DNA of 64,000 nucleotides from Companilactobacillus keshanensis (GCF_003946205.1 NZ_RHOS01000008.1:1-64000); one strand, 5' to 3'. Counted from the first letter of the stretch, positions 18,525-29,045 are shown. Program-made: numbers and translations. Notes: a model not told the origin generated them from the letters alone.

Positions 18525-19322
18525 TTATTTATTAATGACATTTACAAATAATATATATTTATCATTTCTCGATTTTCCCATAATATCATTAATTCTTATT
18601 CGACCGTATCCACGAACACTCAAAGTGTCACCCATTGTTATAAAATCACTAGCATTTCGTGTTCCAGTCCAATTCAACTGAACTTTTCCATGTTCTACTA
18701 ACGATTTGGCAACTTGTCTGGATAAATCATAAACAGTCGCAATCACTGTATCAATTCTCAATGATTGGACTCTGATATCTTCATCCACAGAATCGTCTTT
18801 AGGCAAAAGTAAATCTGCAAAATTCTTTTGAATTAAATGAATCTTATATGGTCCCATTTTTGTAACCTGCTCTTCAATGAAATCATCCATTTGATCAAAG
18901 ACAAAAAATTGCCATCTTTCACCGTCAGTAATGATGTCACCAAAATGATCGCGATCAACTCCAGATCCTGTCAAAGAACCTAAAATTTGACCATGATGTA
19001 AGTTAGCAAATTTTTCTGGATATCGAATTTCGTACATTGAAACCTTATAATCAGAATCTTTTGGTACAAAATAATCAGGAGCAATTATACCCCTGACCCT
19101 TTCCGCACCTTCATATCCACCAAAATAATGAACAAATAAATCATCATATTTATTGATCAAGTTATTCAAAATCAGCTGTTCTCTTAAATTAAGAAAATCA
19201 GTCAATTGCGGTGTATACATAGTCTGCGATTTTAATAATAAATCACTGATACGATCGACAAAAGGTTTTTCTTCAGGACGGAAAAAACCGCTATCCAGGC
19301 TTATTTTTTCTTTGTCAGCCAT
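18525..19322 (-). CDS. ylmH: YlmH, S4-domain RNA-binding protein
   Basis: This 265-residue cytoplasmic protein has an N-terminal YlmH-type domain (about 1-180; FGGYEGAERVRGIIAP, LTGSGVDRDHFGDI) and a C-terminal S4 RNA-binding domain (about 188-255; QVAKSLVEHGKVQLNW, VRGYGRIRI). YlmH homologues bind structured RNA and have been linked to ribosome quality control by acting on peptidyl-tRNA-bound large subunits. It lies in the conserved sepF-ylmG-ylmH-divIVA arrangement with a 16-bp gap to divIVA and a 1-bp gap from ylmG. Confidence 0.94.
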   Translation of the reverse strand: MADKEKISLDSGFFRPEEKPFVDRISDLLLKSQTMYTPQLTDFLNLREQLILNNLINKYDDLFVHYFGGYEGAERVRGIIAPDYFVPKDSDYKVSMYEIRYPEKFANLHHGQILGSLTGSGVDRDHFGDIITDGERWQFFVFDQMDDFIEEQVTKMGPYKIHLIQKNFADLLLPKDDSVDEDIRVQSLRIDTVIATVYDLSRQVAKSLVEHGKVQLNWTGTRNASDFITMGDTLSVRGYGRIRINDIMGKSRNDKYILFVNVINK

Positions 19323-19323
19323 T

Positions 19324-19593
19324 TTAAATCACCATAAATATTACTTTCTGTACTAATTGTAAGATTATTAAAGCAATTAATGGAGAAAAGTCTAAAACTT
19401 GTCTATTTAAAAATGGTAGGGCTCGATGAATCAACGCCAAAAATGGTTGTACTAAGCGTACGATCAATTGTCCAAACGGATTTTGATACAGTCTAGGCAT
19501 AAATGAAAGTATGCAGTATATAAATATGACCATTTCATACAGCTGAAAGGCTCCAGCTATGATATATGGTAAACCGGTTAAAATTCGATCCAT
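19324..19593 (-). CDS. ylmG: YggT/YlmG family membrane protein
   Basis: This 89-residue membrane protein has two hydrophobic helices (about 10-30 and 68-88) separated by the conserved RLYQNPFGQLIVRLVQPFL segment of the YggT family. The family has been linked to membrane or nucleoid organisation and osmotic tolerance in different organisms, but its molecular role is unsettled. The position between sepF (13-bp gap) and ylmH (1-bp gap) is the standard one in Gram-positive division clusters. Confidence 0.92.
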   Translation of the reverse strand: MDRILTGLPYIIAGAFQLYEMVIFIYCILSFMPRLYQNPFGQLIVRLVQPFLALIHRALPFLNRQVLDFSPLIALIILQLVQKVIFMVI

Positions 19594-19606
19594 GTAACTC
19601 CCCTAT

Positions 19607-19999
19607 CTATTCATTAATATCAGGAATGCTACCGTCAATTTCAAACTTAGGAGGTGTGCAGAGAAAAATTTTATCCCCAACACGTTTAATTTCACCATTC
19701 AAAGCAAAAATTGATCCTGTCAAAAAGTCAACGATACGCTTAGCTGAATCATCATTGATATTGTTGAAATTAACAATAACAGCTTTATTGTTTAATAATT
19801 GTTTGGCAACTACCTTGGCATCAGCATATACTCTTGGTTGATAAATAGCTATTTTACTGCTGGCAGTTCTGGAATCTGTTGTTGAATTCATTGAGACAAC
19901 CTTTTCATTATTAGAATAATCAGCCTTTTGGTTTACTGGTTGATTTTCATCCTCTTCATCATTGATACCAAAAAAGTTACTGAACTTTTCAAATGCCAT
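19607..19999 (-). CDS. sepF: Cell division protein SepF
   Basis: SepF bundles FtsZ filaments and anchors them to the membrane. The 130 residues begin with an amphipathic membrane-targeting helix (AFEKFSNFFG), then an acidic linker, and a C-terminal SepF core (about 50-125) with IYQPRVYADAKVVAKQLLNNKAVIVNF and RIVDFLTGSIFALNGEI. Length is close to the family norm. It starts 14 bp after ftsZ and is followed by ylmG, forming the usual division subcluster. Confidence 0.96.
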   Translation of the reverse strand: MAFEKFSNFFGINDEEDENQPVNQKADYSNNEKVVSMNSTTDSRTASSKIAIYQPRVYADAKVVAKQLLNNKAVIVNFNNINDDSAKRIVDFLTGSIFALNGEIKRVGDKIFLCTPPKFEIDGSIPDINE

Positions 20000-20013
20000 A
20001 GATTAGTTCTCCT

Positions 20014-21234
20014 TTATTTGTTGTTGCGACGTTTAAATATTGGCGGTGTTGAATCATCATCATCGTCATTCAAATCAATTGTTTCCGGCTTTTGGAAGAT
20101 TTCAAAGTCACTCTTCTCGCCAGAAGTATTGTTTGCGTCGGCATCACGATTGATGTCCCAATCTGCCAAAGGATCCTTCTTTTGTTGTGGAGCGGGTTGA
20201 ACACTACTTTGAGTCTTGTTATCTAAAGTAGCCATTTTATTATTTAAAGTCGGCTTTTTAGCATTCTTCTTGCTATCTTCAGTTTCAACACCAGTTGCGA
20301 TAACTGTGATTTTAACTTGATCACCAAGTGAATCATCCATTGAAGTACCAAAGATGATATTTACATCTGAAGTTGCTTGATCTGTAACAATTTGAGCAGC
20401 TTCTTGTGCTTCATAAAGTGATAGATCTGTACCTCCAGTGATATTAAGAAGTACCTGTTTAGCACCATCAATTGAAACTTCAAGTAATGGTGATGAAATA
20501 GCCTTGTTAGTAGCTTCAGTAATTCTATTTTCACCATTAGCAGTACCAATACCCATAAGAGCCGAACCTTGATCTGACATAATTGTCTTAACGTCAGCAA
20601 AATCCAAGTTAACATAACCAGGTGATGTAATAAGATCAGAAATACTTTGAACACCTTGACGTAAAACATCATCAGCCTTACTGAAGGCTTCACTCATAGG
20701 TGTCTTCTTATCAACAACTTCAAGCAATTTGCTATTAGAAATAATAACTAGTGTATCGACATCTTTTTTAAGCTCTGTAATACCATCAGCAGCAAATCGT
20801 GAACGTTTTGAACCTTCAAAAGCAAATGGACGAGTGACAACTCCAACTGTAAGAGCACCACTTTCTTTAGCAATATTAGCAACTATAGGTGCGGCGCCTG
20901 TACCGGTACCACCGCCCATACCGGCGGTGATAAAGATCATGTCTGCACCTTCAAGGGCTTCTTTAATTGCTTCTTCACTCTCTTGAGCGGCTTTTTGTCC
21001 AACCTCTGGGTTAGAGCCAGCACCTAAACCTCTTGTTAATTTAGGTCCTAATTGAATTTTTGTTTCAGCTTTTGAATCCTGTAAGGCCTGAACATCAGTA
21101 TTAGCAGTAATAAACTGAACACCTTTGATTTGTGCATCTACCATACGGTTAACGGCGTTGCCACCAGCGCCACCGACACCAATTACTTTAATTACTGCTC
21201 CCATGTTGTCATTTGAGTCTAAAGAATATTCCAT
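20014..21234 (-). CDS. ftsZ: Cell division GTPase FtsZ
   Basis: FtsZ polymerises into the Z-ring that defines the division site. The 406 residues show the N-terminal [15 protein letters not shown], the tubulin signature GGGTGTG at 107-113, and T7-loop residues near [12 protein letters not shown] variable linker runs from about 320, and the C-terminal peptide [11 protein letters not shown] is the docking site for FtsA, SepF and EzrA. All those partners are encoded in this window. The gene follows ftsA with a 34-bp gap. Confidence 0.98.
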   Translation of the reverse strand: MEYSLDSNDNMGAVIKVIGVGGAGGNAVNRMVDAQIKGVQFITANTDVQALQDSKAETKIQLGPKLTRGLGAGSNPEVGQKAAQESEEAIKEALEGADMIFITAGMGGGTGTGAAPIVANIAKESGALTVGVVTRPFAFEGSKRSRFAADGITELKKDVDTLVIISNSKLLEVVDKKTPMSEAFSKADDVLRQGVQSISDLITSPGYVNLDFADVKTIMSDQGSALMGIGTANGENRITEATNKAISSPLLEVSIDGAKQVLLNITGGTDLSLYEAQEAAQIVTDQATSDVNIIFGTSMDDSLGDQVKITVIATGVETEDSKKNAKKPTLNNKMATLDNKTQSSVQPAPQQKKDPLADWDINRDADANNTSGEKSDFEIFQKPETIDLNDDDDDSTPPIFKRRNNK

Positions 21235-21268
21235 TGAGGAGTTCCTCCTGTTTAATTTATCTTAGTTT

Positions 21269-22612
21269 TTAATCAAAAAATTTACTCCAGAAATCTCTAA
21301 ACTTATCCAGTCCTTTGCCCTTTTTAGGCTTTGAAGCTTTTTTAGTTTTTTCAATTTCATCTGGTATATTTTTGGTTTTTGGATCTGGTTCAACGACCTG
21401 CTTGGTTTGTGCTACAGGTTGAGGAGTTGAATTATTTTGGTTAATCGTTGCTCCATTAACAACATTGTCAGCAATAATTCCGATATCGTTTAACCTTGAA
21501 GCATACGTCACTAATCCTAAGCCTAACGCATAAGAAGGATGACGCATTCCCATTTGAGAAGGTACATAACTTCTAACCTTGACACCAAAAACTTTTTTGG
21601 CAAGCTCTTCGATATTAGGTGTAGCCGCAACACCACCAGTTAGAACAATTCCACCTGGCAATGATAAAGCGCCTGAGTTTTCAAGTGGTTCCTTTAATCT
21701 ATTAAATATTTGCTCTAAACGAGCTTCAATTATTTCTGAAATATATTGTTCTGAAATTTGTTCTGGATCCGTCTTACCGACGACCTCAACACTGATCGTT
21801 TCATCAGAAGAGGTTTCATCGGAATCAGCATTACCATAATAAACTTTTAATTGATCAGCATTTTCAACAGTCGTATTTAAAACAACTGAAATATCATGTG
21901 TAACGTAATGTCCACCTTCAAAATCAACGGTCGACAATTTTAAATTATAATCATGAACAACAGATGCTGTGGTCTGACCAGCACCCATATCAATAATTAC
22001 TGAACCAAAGCCACTCTCACCATCATTCAAAACGACTTGACTAAGTGCCATAGGTGTAATGACTTTATGAATTATATTTAATCCAGCTAATTGGATAGCC
22101 TTCTTTGTATTATGGACAATCGTCTTGGGTGCGGTATAAATAATACCTTTCATCTCTAAACGAACAGCAATCATTCCACGAGGATCTCTAATATTATTAA
22201 ATCCATCAACTGAAAATTGTCTTGGAATCAAAGATACAACTTCGCGTTCACTAGGTAAATTCTGTACCATAGCTGCTGCCATAACTTGTCTTACATCATT
22301 TTCGGTGATTTCCTTTGATTCCGAACCAACGGCTATCATACCTTGGCATTTTTCAATCTGTAACATATTGGCGGAGATACCAACCACAACATCGTGAATA
22401 GTAATATTAGCCTGTGTTTCAGCTCGCTTGACAGCTTTTTTAATTGCTCCCGCAGCTTTATCTATATCGACAATAACACCACGACTAACGCCTTCGGATC
22501 TTTCGCTTCCTACGCCAACGACATTTAACTTTTCGTCTGACGATTCAGCAACCACTACTTTAATTGAGCTAGTACCGATATCTAACCCTACAAAAAACTC
22601 TGAATTGTCCAT
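21269..22612 (-). CDS. ftsA: Cell division protein FtsA
   Basis: FtsA is an actin-like ATPase that tethers FtsZ to the membrane. The 447 residues show the phosphate-1 motif VGLDIGTSSIKVVV, the phosphate-2 region VIIDMGAGQTTASV, the adenosine loop GIVLTGGVAATPNI, and a C-terminal amphipathic helix LDKFRDFWSKFFD that inserts in the membrane. A basic/proline-rich linker precedes that helix. The GGGAGG ribosome site is rather far (about 13 bp) from the ATG. A 78-bp gap from divIB may hold an internal promoter for ftsAZ. Confidence 0.97.
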   Translation of the reverse strand: MDNSEFFVGLDIGTSSIKVVVAESSDEKLNVVGVGSERSEGVSRGVIVDIDKAAGAIKKAVKRAETQANITIHDVVVGISANMLQIEKCQGMIAVGSESKEITENDVRQVMAAAMVQNLPSEREVVSLIPRQFSVDGFNNIRDPRGMIAVRLEMKGIIYTAPKTIVHNTKKAIQLAGLNIIHKVITPMALSQVVLNDGESGFGSVIIDMGAGQTTASVVHDYNLKLSTVDFEGGHYVTHDISVVLNTTVENADQLKVYYGNADSDETSSDETISVEVVGKTDPEQISEQYISEIIEARLEQIFNRLKEPLENSGALSLPGGIVLTGGVAATPNIEELAKKVFGVKVRSYVPSQMGMRHPSYALGLGLVTYASRLNDIGIIADNVVNGATINQNNSTPQPVAQTKQVVEPDPKTKNIPDEIEKTKKASKPKKGKGLDKFRDFWSKFFD

Positions 22613-22690
22613 ATATACGTGGCAGCCTCCCTTACCTAGAAAAAAATCTTTTCATTAGAAAATTTTAACACAAATATGACTATATTAAAC

Positions 22691-23389
22691 CTATTTCTTA
22701 GCTTTAAAAGGATAAGAATATGCACCAATTTCTAAATTAATTACACCCTTTTGCTTCATTTGGGCGGCAATTCCCGGATAATACTTCATTTTAGCTTGAA
22801 CGGTTCTTATATCAGCTACCACTTTGTTACCATCATTCATATCAATTTTGACACGATAAGGATTCAACTTAGTAGGTGAATTATAAAATTGTGAAACATT
22901 TGTTCTTACATTATCAGGCAATTTTTTATAAATTTTTGAAATTTTCTTCAAGCTCTTTTTATCATTGAAACCGCTATAAATTGGATAATTGCCAATTGGC
23001 GAGTGCATCTTTTGATTAATTATATGACCACCGTTTATAACTCGATAATAATATCCATTTTTATAAATTAGACCAAGAGTTTTAAATTCTTTAACCTTGA
23101 TAACAATATCTCTTAGATTATGCGTTTTAAATGAAACTGTTTCGATCGAAGGCAATTTTTTCATTGTTTTGTTGGCGATCGTCTGATGATCAATCATTAC
23201 ATTGACCAACAAACTATTGTTATTGATGTCAGTAGCATCAATAACTTGCTGTGCTCCAAGATCATTAACACCTTCAACGGTAACGTTTCTAACTTTACTA
23301 AGCGGAGAACCCAGATAAGCGATAAAAATTATCACAACGGCCAAAATCAATATGATGCTATTTTTACCTAAGTTCTTCCTCTTTTTCAT
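22691..23389 (-). CDS. divIB: Cell division protein DivIB/FtsQ
   Basis: This bitopic septal protein forms a complex with FtsL and DivIC and controls septal peptidoglycan synthesis. The 232 residues have a very short cytoplasmic part (about 10 residues, basic), one membrane helix (IILILAVVIIFIAYLG), a POTRA domain (about 33-103; KVRNVTVEGVNDLGAQQVIDAT) and a beta domain. Many Lactobacillales DivIB proteins carry a longer charged N-terminus, so this one is compact. It lies 16 bp after murG. Confidence 0.92.
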   Translation of the reverse strand: MKKRKNLGKNSIILILAVVIIFIAYLGSPLSKVRNVTVEGVNDLGAQQVIDATDINNNSLLVNVMIDHQTIANKTMKKLPSIETVSFKTHNLRDIVIKVKEFKTLGLIYKNGYYYRVINGGHIINQKMHSPIGNYPIYSGFNDKKSLKKISKIYKKLPDNVRTNVSQFYNSPTKLNPYRVKIDMNDGNKVVADIRTVQAKMKYYPGIAAQMKQKGVINLEIGAYSYPFKAKK

Positions 23390-23405
23390 AATAGTAACTC
23401 CTTAA

Positions 23406-24512
23406 TTACTTAACTAAGCCAGTTAACACTTTGATCAATCTATCAGAAGCATCAGGAACACCGATATCTTTTGAAGCAACTGACATTTTATTTCTAATTT
23501 CTTCACTACTCATAATTTTATTGACCTCTGAGTAAAGTAAGTCTCCAGTCAAGTCTGCTTCTGGGATCATAGTGGCCGCACCGTTTTTAGCGACAGATAA
23601 AGCATTCTTAGTTTGATGGTCATGTGTTACATATGGACTTGGAATAAAAATTGCGGGAATTCCTAACGCTGTTATTTCGGCAATACTAGTGGCTCCACTA
23701 CGTCCAACAATTAAACTAATGTCAGGTAAAATTTCAGGCATATCATCAATATATGGTCGTACAGATATATTGTCCATGTTCAATGATAGGTTATCAATTT
23801 TTTTGATTACATCGTCGTAATGCACCCGTCCTGTTACGAAGAGAACTTGATAGTCTTCTTTAGAAAACTTTTCTAAAGCTTCAATGGTTGTTCGATTTAT
23901 CGGAGCAGCTCCACGTGAACCACCAAAAATCATTACAGTCGGCGTATCGGGTTGTAAATCAAAATCTTTCAACCGATCATTTACTTCTATCGTTGCGACT
24001 TCCTGTGCTCGCGGATTACCTGTAAAAACAATTTTTCTCTTCTCGCTAAATTGATCTTGAGCTTCCTTAAAAGCAATCGCAATCTTGTCAACAAAGTTAC
24101 CTAAGAACTTATTAGTTATACCGGCAATAGTATTTTGTTCATGAATAACCGTTGGAATATGCAACCTGTGTGCTGCATAAACAACCGCACTTGATACATA
24201 TCCTCCGGTTCCAATGACTACATCTGGGCGAAATTCCTTAATAATCTTTTTGGATCTTCTAACACTTGAAAGAAATAGTTGCATAACTTTTACATTCTCT
24301 AAAGTTAATTTGCGTTTGAAACCTCTTATTTCAATCGTTTTAAATGGTATACCAGCATTGTTGACTATCTTACTCTCTAAGCCCTTTTCAGTACCAACAT
24401 ATAAAACCTCATCAACTAGATCTCGTTCTTTTAGACGTTGAATTAACGCCATTGCAGGATAGATGTGCCCACCTGTACCTCCACCGGAAACTACGATTCG
24501 TAATTTGGTCAT
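23406..24512 (-). CDS. murG: MurG, UDP-GlcNAc:lipid I N-acetylglucosaminyltransferase
   Basis: MurG adds GlcNAc to lipid I on the inner membrane face to make lipid II. The 368 residues are a GT-B fold of family GT28, with the glycine-rich SGGGTGGHIYPA at the N-terminus, the HEQNTIAGITNK motif, the second glycine-rich GGSRGAAPIN, and the donor-site region GRSGATSIAEITALG with IPAIFIPSPY. The start codon overlaps the murD stop, indicating translational coupling. Confidence 0.98.
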   Translation of the reverse strand: MTKLRIVVSGGGTGGHIYPAMALIQRLKERDLVDEVLYVGTEKGLESKIVNNAGIPFKTIEIRGFKRKLTLENVKVMQLFLSSVRRSKKIIKEFRPDVVIGTGGYVSSAVVYAAHRLHIPTVIHEQNTIAGITNKFLGNFVDKIAIAFKEAQDQFSEKRKIVFTGNPRAQEVATIEVNDRLKDFDLQPDTPTVMIFGGSRGAAPINRTTIEALEKFSKEDYQVLFVTGRVHYDDVIKKIDNLSLNMDNISVRPYIDDMPEILPDISLIVGRSGATSIAEITALGIPAIFIPSPYVTHDHQTKNALSVAKNGAATMIPEADLTGDLLYSEVNKIMSSEEIRNKMSVASKDIGVPDASDRLIKVLTGLVK

Positions 24513-25882
24513 TATGCCTCTCCTTTAAGTCCTTCGACTTCTTCGATAAATTGATCTCCACGTTGCTCAAAGGTATCAAATTGATCCCAACTTGCAGCAG
24601 CAGGTGAAAGCAAGATAACATCACCATCATCGCTTTGACGATAAGCTTCAGGAACAGCTTCGGCCAAGTTAGATACCTTAATAATATTAGTAACATTGGC
24701 TTTTGTAGCGGCATCGACCATTTTATCGGCCGTCTCGCCATACAAGACAATATTTTTAACATTCTTTAATTGTGGGACTAATTCGTCAAATCCATTTCCA
24801 CGATCAAGTCCGCCAGCAATCAAAGTCAATTCTTGGTCACCGAAAGCTTCTAGTGCAACAGTTGTTGCTTCAATATTAGTTGCTTTAGAATCGTTATAAA
24901 ATTTACGACCGTTAAATTGATCAACAAATTGAATACGATGTTTTACACCCTTAAATGAAGTTAAGACGTTAATAATGTCTTCGTTGCTGACATTAAATAT
25001 TTTGGCAACATTGATAGCAGCTAGTGCATTTTGAACATTATGTTCACCAGGAACTTTGATTACATCAGTATTTAAAATAAATTCTTTATCATAATAAATT
25101 TCATCATTTTTAACATATGCACCATGTTCTAACTCTTGTTCATCTGAAAAAGGTACAACTTGTGCTTGTGTATCTTTGGCTAGTTGACGCCATTCACTTT
25201 GATTCCAGTTAACGATGAAGTAGTCATCTTTGGTTTGGTTCTTTGTAATATGCATTTTAGCTTTAATATAATTGGCTCTGGTACCATGAAAATCAATATG
25301 GGCTGAATAAATATTATTTAAAACAGCTACATGTGGATGAAGATCAATTGTTCCTTCTAACTGGAAGCTTGAAAGTTCAGTTACTACTACATCGTCTTTA
25401 GTGGCTTTTTGTATTACATCTGAGATAGGAATACCGATATTACCGGCATAAAATGATTGTTTAAATTTTGGAGAATGAGCCAACATCAATTGAATCAATG
25501 TTGTAACTGTAGTCTTACCATTTGTTCCTGTAACAGCAACCATTTGTGCATCTGAAAAGCTATAAGCAATTTCTGGCTCTGTAATAACTGGTATATTCAA
25601 ATCTTGAGCATGTTTTATCAGATCATTTGAATATGGAATACCAGGATTTTTAACTACATAGTCAAATGATGTATCAACTAAATCGGCATCATTACTTCCT
25701 GTAATAACTTTAAACCCTTGATTCAAAAGTTCTTTGGCTTCAGTGTTTCCCTCTAGGGGATTAGAATCAACAACCGTTATCTCCGAATTCATTTTTTTTA
25801 ATAATTTAGCTACTGCAAAACCACTTTTAGCTAAACCTAAGACGAGAATTCTTTTATTTGAGTATTTACTTTCTGCTTTCAT
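24512..25882 (-). CDS. murD: MurD, UDP-MurNAc-L-Ala:D-Glu ligase
   Basis: MurD adds D-glutamate to UDP-MurNAc-L-alanine in the cytoplasm. The 456 residues contain the N-terminal Rossmann region LVLGLAKSGFAVAKLL, the Mur-ligase ATP loop VTGTNGKTTVTTL, the HIDFHG segment, and FYNDSKATNIEATTVAL in the C-terminal domain. Gene order mraY-murD-murG matches the standard Gram-positive cluster. There is a 10-bp gap from mraY and a 1-base overlap with murG. Confidence 0.98.
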   Translation of the reverse strand: MKAESKYSNKRILVLGLAKSGFAVAKLLKKMNSEITVVDSNPLEGNTEAKELLNQGFKVITGSNDADLVDTSFDYVVKNPGIPYSNDLIKHAQDLNIPVITEPEIAYSFSDAQMVAVTGTNGKTTVTTLIQLMLAHSPKFKQSFYAGNIGIPISDVIQKATKDDVVVTELSSFQLEGTIDLHPHVAVLNNIYSAHIDFHGTRANYIKAKMHITKNQTKDDYFIVNWNQSEWRQLAKDTQAQVVPFSDEQELEHGAYVKNDEIYYDKEFILNTDVIKVPGEHNVQNALAAINVAKIFNVSNEDIINVLTSFKGVKHRIQFVDQFNGRKFYNDSKATNIEATTVALEAFGDQELTLIAGGLDRGNGFDELVPQLKNVKNIVLYGETADKMVDAATKANVTNIIKVSNLAEAVPEAYRQSDDGDVILLSPAAASWDQFDTFEQRGDQFIEEVEGLKGEA

Positions 25883-25892
25883 GACTGACTTC

Positions 25893-26858
25893 CTATATAA
25901 ATAATATTAGATAAATTCCTGAACAAACAATTCCAACAATCCAAAAAACAATATCAACTTTCCATTCATTCCATCCCATCATTTCAAAATGATGATGAAT
26001 TGGTGTCATTTTGAAAATACGTTTATGGAAAACTCTATACGAGAATACTTGCAACATAACACTTGCTGTTTCTATTACGTAGACCAAACCGATCAAAAGA
26101 AGTGACCAGTAGCGGCCTAATAGGATAGCAATAGCCGCTAATCCTGCACCTAAAGCTAATGAACCAACATCACCCATAAAAATCTTTGCAGGCTTATGAT
26201 TAAAAATCAAGAAAGCTAATAATCCACCAACAACTGAGAAACAGACGATAGCAATATCAATTCGGTTTTGATTTAAAGCTATTATTCCGTATGTACCATA
26301 GGAAATAGTGGCCAAACCACTTAATAAACCATCCAAACCGTCAGTTAAATTAGTTGCGTTTGAAAAACCAACTAACCAAAAGATTGTGAATAGAACAAAA
26401 ATTATCACTGAATCAATTGACCATATACCAGGAATAGTAAAGTTAAATGGCAATTGATCCGTTGCATAAACATATATAAAGATCAAAGCAACTAAAATTT
26501 GTAGGACTAACTTCTGCAAAACTTTTAATCCCAAATTACGCTTCTTAAAAACTTTGATGAAATCATCAATAAAACCAATTCCACCGTAAAGAACTATCAC
26601 CAAAGTTATAATAATCAACGAATGTGTCAATTTGTTTTGCCAAGCACCGACCCAAACGTTAGTGATCGTCATAGCAAGTATGATCAAAAGTCCACCCATT
26701 GTTGGTGTTCCGGATTTCTTTTCATGCCATTTTGGCCCAACCTCTCGAATAGATTGTCCTTCATTATGCGAAATCAAGTAGCCAATTAGAAATGGCATTA
26801 AGATCGAGACGATGGCAAAAGTACTGACTATATCTATAATAATTTGACTTAGTTCCAT
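25893..26858 (-). CDS. mraY: MraY, phospho-MurNAc-pentapeptide translocase
   Basis: MraY transfers phospho-MurNAc-pentapeptide to undecaprenyl phosphate, forming lipid I. The 321-residue polytopic protein (about ten helices) has KKSGTPTMGGL near the N-terminus, NATNLTDGLDGL with the Asp residues tied to Mg binding, FMGDVGSLALG, and the cytoplasmic HHHFEMMGW loop. All key motifs are intact and the length is normal. It lies 15 bp after pbpB and 10 bp before murD. Confidence 0.98.
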   Translation of the reverse strand: MELSQIIIDIVSTFAIVSILMPFLIGYLISHNEGQSIREVGPKWHEKKSGTPTMGGLLIILAMTITNVWVGAWQNKLTHSLIIITLVIVLYGGIGFIDDFIKVFKKRNLGLKVLQKLVLQILVALIFIYVYATDQLPFNFTIPGIWSIDSVIIFVLFTIFWLVGFSNATNLTDGLDGLLSGLATISYGTYGIIALNQNRIDIAIVCFSVVGGLLAFLIFNHKPAKIFMGDVGSLALGAGLAAIAILLGRYWSLLLIGLVYVIETASVMLQVFSYRVFHKRIFKMTPIHHHFEMMGWNEWKVDIVFWIVGIVCSGIYLILFI

Positions 26859-26873
26859 GTAAATCCCCTTAAC

Positions 26874-29045
26874 CTATTTATTTTTCAATGTAACTATAAT
26901 TTTACCACTGTCATTTAAAACATGACCGGCTTTCAAGGATTGCGATGTAACATACCCGTCACCTTTAGTCGTCACATGTTTACCCGTAACTTCAGCAAAC
27001 TTCAAAACATCATTTTTCGACCAGCCACTCAGATCAGGCATAGTCATTGCACCATTAGTCAATAAGACGATTCTTTGACCAGGCATAACTTTTTCGCCAC
27101 TGGCCGGTAGTTGTTGAACAACCTTGTCTCCAGTTCCTATAATACCAGCCTGTAGGTTCAGTGAATCAATCTTCTTTTGTGCTTTAGTAGTGGAACTGTT
27201 CAAAAGACTTGGAATATCTACGTATTGGCTGCCAACTACATTCGATTTGCCTGGTGAATCCCCTTGATTAACTAAACGAGTAACCAACGGATTGAATATC
27301 TCTGACAAGATCTTCTCTGGAGATTCAGTCATTTTTTGTGGCTGTTTCATTGTGATATAGACAATATAATTAGGATCATTATATGGAATCATACCTGCAA
27401 CTGAGAATATATAATTATTTGTACCGGTCAAATAACCGCCTTGTTCAGATGCAACCTGAGCAGTACCAGTTTTAACTCCGACTTTTACATCAGAAACGTT
27501 ATAGACTCTACCAGTTCCGTATTCCTTAGTAACTACCGAACGCATAGCTTTCTTAACTTTTCTTGCTGTACTTGCAGATATCGGATGACCAACTGTCTCA
27601 GTGTTATAAGTCTTTTCAGTTTTACCCGTTGTAGGATTGACAACTTTTTTTATAATTTGAGGCTTGATCATCTTACCGTTATTAGCTATTGCTGAGAACG
27701 CTTGCAGCATCTGAATGGCATTAACATTGACACTTTGTCCAAATGAGGTCATAGCTTGATCACTTTCATGCTCAAAAGAAATTCGACCTGCAACTTCACC
27801 TGGCAACTGAATTCCTGTTTTTTGACCTATTTTAAAACGTTTCATATACTTCATCCACGTTTTTGCACCCATTTTTTGTTCCAAATGGACCATTCCGACA
27901 TTAGATGATCTTGTAAATGCTTCAGACATTGGAATCGATCCCCATCCAGCATCATTCCAATCATTGATCGTTCGACCACCAACTTCAACTGAACCAGATT
28001 GATACAATTCATTAGGATTGTAATTACCTGAATCAATGGCCGCCGATAAGGTCAAAATTTTCATGACTGAACCAGGTTCGTATTGATCTTCAACTAAGGT
28101 GTCACGCCAGCTATCGGTCAAGCCTTTCCCAGTAGTGGGATTAAATGTAGGTCTTTGTGTCGCTGCTTCTATTTGACCGGTTTTAGCATTCATAACAACT
28201 ACCTGTAGATTCTTGGGTTCATATTTTTCTTCAACATTCTGAGCCAAAATTTCTGCGTATTGTTGAATTCTACTATTTAAAGTTAAATATACATTCGTTC
28301 CATCGACGGCATTTTTTTCAACTACTTGAGAATTAGGTAATTCATTCCCATTAGAATCTTGTTTAGTAATTTTTTTACCATTAACACCTGACAACATTTT
28401 ATTAAAATACTTTTCAATACCCATAACACCACTAATATTACTATTAGAATCATTAGGATCATCGGCTTGAGTAATACCAACCAAATTAGTGGCAAATACT
28501 CCATTAGGATATGCTCTGGATGGAAGTTCAACGAAATTTATTCCTGCTAAATGCTTAGCGGCAATCTTGTTTTTGATCTCAATTGAAAGATCACGCCCAG
28601 ATTGACCGAACTCGACCTGATATTGCTTTTTATTTTTTGGAGTTAAATATTTCAAAGCCTGCTTTTTAGATATCGACAGATATTTACTCAATACCTCAGC
28701 AACCTTTGTTTTATCTTGAACATAATCGGGCTTTCCATCTTCGGTTTTAGCCGAATGTGAAACAACAGCATAAATATTATAAATACTTGAATCGCCGGCA
28801 ATCATTTCACCATTTGTATCTAATATTTCACCACGATGTGCATTGACCTTTGAAGAATGTTCATACTTCATTTTGGTTCGCCGTGCTAAATTAACACCAT
28901 TATATTGTTTACTAATAGCAATTGACGTAAATCTAGTAGTTGCGGCTATAAAAAAAAGGGCAGTCACGAGCACTATTATTATTCCTATAATATAGTGATT
29001 TCGCGTTGCCTTATTTGATAAAGCTTTTTTAATAATCCGTCTCAT
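26874..29045 (-). CDS. pbpB: Penicillin-binding protein 2B-type septal transpeptidase with PASTA domains
   Basis: This class B PBP cross-links septal peptidoglycan. The 723 residues have an N-terminal membrane helix (about 19-39), a dimerisation domain, and a transpeptidase domain. The active site shows SVMK (SxxK, Ser in EPGSVMKILTL), SSN (SxN) and KTG in VKTGTAQVA. Two C-terminal PASTA domains (about 600-723) include MPDLSGWSKNDVLKF and TSQSLKAGHVL. It overlaps ftsL by 4 bp. It is the FtsI/PBP2B orthologue by position. Confidence 0.96.
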   Translation of the reverse strand: MRRIIKKALSNKATRNHYIIGIIIVLVTALFFIAATTRFTSIAISKQYNGVNLARRTKMKYEHSSKVNAHRGEILDTNGEMIAGDSSIYNIYAVVSHSAKTEDGKPDYVQDKTKVAEVLSKYLSISKKQALKYLTPKNKKQYQVEFGQSGRDLSIEIKNKIAAKHLAGINFVELPSRAYPNGVFATNLVGITQADDPNDSNSNISGVMGIEKYFNKMLSGVNGKKITKQDSNGNELPNSQVVEKNAVDGTNVYLTLNSRIQQYAEILAQNVEEKYEPKNLQVVVMNAKTGQIEAATQRPTFNPTTGKGLTDSWRDTLVEDQYEPGSVMKILTLSAAIDSGNYNPNELYQSGSVEVGGRTINDWNDAGWGSIPMSEAFTRSSNVGMVHLEQKMGAKTWMKYMKRFKIGQKTGIQLPGEVAGRISFEHESDQAMTSFGQSVNVNAIQMLQAFSAIANNGKMIKPQIIKKVVNPTTGKTEKTYNTETVGHPISASTARKVKKAMRSVVTKEYGTGRVYNVSDVKVGVKTGTAQVASEQGGYLTGTNNYIFSVAGMIPYNDPNYIVYITMKQPQKMTESPEKILSEIFNPLVTRLVNQGDSPGKSNVVGSQYVDIPSLLNSSTTKAQKKIDSLNLQAGIIGTGDKVVQQLPASGEKVMPGQRIVLLTNGAMTMPDLSGWSKNDVLKFAEVTGKHVTTKGDGYVTSQSLKAGHVLNDSGKIIVTLKNK